A stretch of DNA of 64,000 nt. It comes from Chondrilla cf. caribensis. Lineage: Eukaryota; Porifera; Demospongiae; Chondrillida; Chondrillidae. A program made the translations under genes and the position numbers. Where the stretch lies: contig OZ026552.1 of assembly GCA_964020155.1 (NCBI GenBank), positions 208,501 to 272,500 on the forward strand, in the 5' to 3' direction. Shown here piece after piece: positions 59,275 to 64,000 of this stretch (positions within the stretch are counted from its first letter, which is position 1; each line of letters begins with the position of its first letter). The notes beneath the pieces were generated by a model. It made no database searches, was not told where the DNA came from, and saw only the letters and a program-made list of their open reading frames with translations.

Positions 59275-59648
59275 CTGTACTACACACAGCTCATGGATTT
59301 GTATTGCACAATGCACACATGTTTATGTATATACTCATGGTACCTATAGATTGACACTAAAATTAATATAAGTGTGGAATTGTCTTAAAAGTGTAATATC
59401 AGCAGCTAATACGACTTGTGTTACATGGACGCTAGGGAGGTGCATGTGGTGACCAGTGATAATACTTCCAGTGCTGGTCACCTCGAGGCCTAACAGTCTG
59501 TAGCATCTCCAGAAAGGTGTACGCATGCGTGTATATATAGTTTGTACCAGGCATCAAATAAAAATAATTGATTCACAATAACCACGAATGGATAAAAATA
59601 ATCCGATCATCAATCTCTGATGTCAGTCTCACGGTGCCGTCACGGTTG
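59275..59648. other. End of the ependymin duplication and RGS22 3' flank
   Basis: The block homologous to the ependymin 3' UTR (GTGTAATATCAGCAGCTAAT) ends near 59,420. The remainder is unique. No gene seen. Confidence 0.5.
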
Positions 59649-63666
<4,018 letters not shown>

Positions 63667-64000
63667 CTGCAGTTGAAGTTGGAATGGAAATGCTAAGCAC
63701 CTTTGAGTTGCAAATGTGTGGAGAGTCACCAAATACTGCACATTAAACACATCCATACACAGAAATAAATACACATACGTACGTACTTACGTATGTACAC
63801 ACAGCATACATACATTGTGACAATGTACATACGTACATACGTACGTACGTACGTATGTACCCCGATGCGTGGGCGTTTTCAATCAACTACAAAAGCGCCG
63901 ACAGGAGTACATTTGTGATGTACCCCAGTTTTTGTAAGTGGCATTATTTAATCTAACAAGCTTCGGATAGTTACTGAGCGAACGACGAAACTTGCCGAAC
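63667..64000. other. RGS22 intron at the window end
   Basis: Upstream of the first visible RGS22 exon. Contains TACGTACGTACGTACG simple sequence at 63,775-63,860 and then unique sequence. No exon recognised. Confidence 0.5.

Overview
The window is nuclear DNA of an animal. Coding sequence is split by GT-AG introns, and the encoded families are metazoan: a HUNK-like kinase, a TRAF-like protein, BICRA, ARL14EP, ependymin-related proteins, RGS22 and the ciliary radial-spoke protein RSPH3. Intron-poor NHL and TRAF-like genes, Tigger/pogo remnants and very repeat-rich introns would fit an early-branching invertebrate such as a sponge, but the taxon is an inference that the sequence alone does not prove.

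Layout. 1-10,300: a tandem family of single-exon NHL-repeat beta-propeller genes (five intact, one truncated), each with a copied upstream region and a 46-bp minisatellite on its 3' side; broken copies of the neighbouring kinase's last exon and Tigger transposon remnants lie between them. 10,350-19,477 (-): a nine-exon HUNK-like Ser/Thr kinase ending in a KA1-like domain. 19,890-21,400 (+): a TRAF-like RING/zinc-finger/MATH gene divergent from the kinase. 22,025-25,831 (+): an atypical Rab GTPase. 26,332-31,406 (-): the last two exons of an ARL14EP homologue. 31,407-36,409: repeat-rich DNA without an assured gene. 36,410-45,907 (+): a BICRA/BICRAL (GLTSCR1) homologue, subunit of the ncBAF chromatin remodeller. 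46,780-51,409 (+): RSPH3. 51,554-52,602 (+): a UPF0488/C8orf33 homologue. 52,690-53,775: a probable Tigger-type element. 53,776-59,300 (-): two tandem ependymin-related genes plus an unplaced duplicated exon. 59,649-63,666 (-): the C-terminal half of RGS22, whose 5' end lies beyond the window.

Two themes stand out. First, the NHL copies share an almost invariant scaffold but differ at matching loop positions of successive blades, and all five intact copies carry an NF-kappaB-consensus decamer 12-20 bp before the ATG. This suggests an inducible, diversifying recognition family. Second, many introns hold their own minisatellite, and several arrays are built from splice-site sequence: about 50 tandem pseudo-acceptors before a BICRA exon, repeated exon-end-plus-donor units in RGS22, tandem donors after ependymin exon 2, and donor-consensus units in the ARL14EP intron. 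GT runs tend to follow donors and CA runs to precede acceptors on the sense strand. Exon models were built by hand; where full exon sets are given, reading frame and intron phases agree at every junction.
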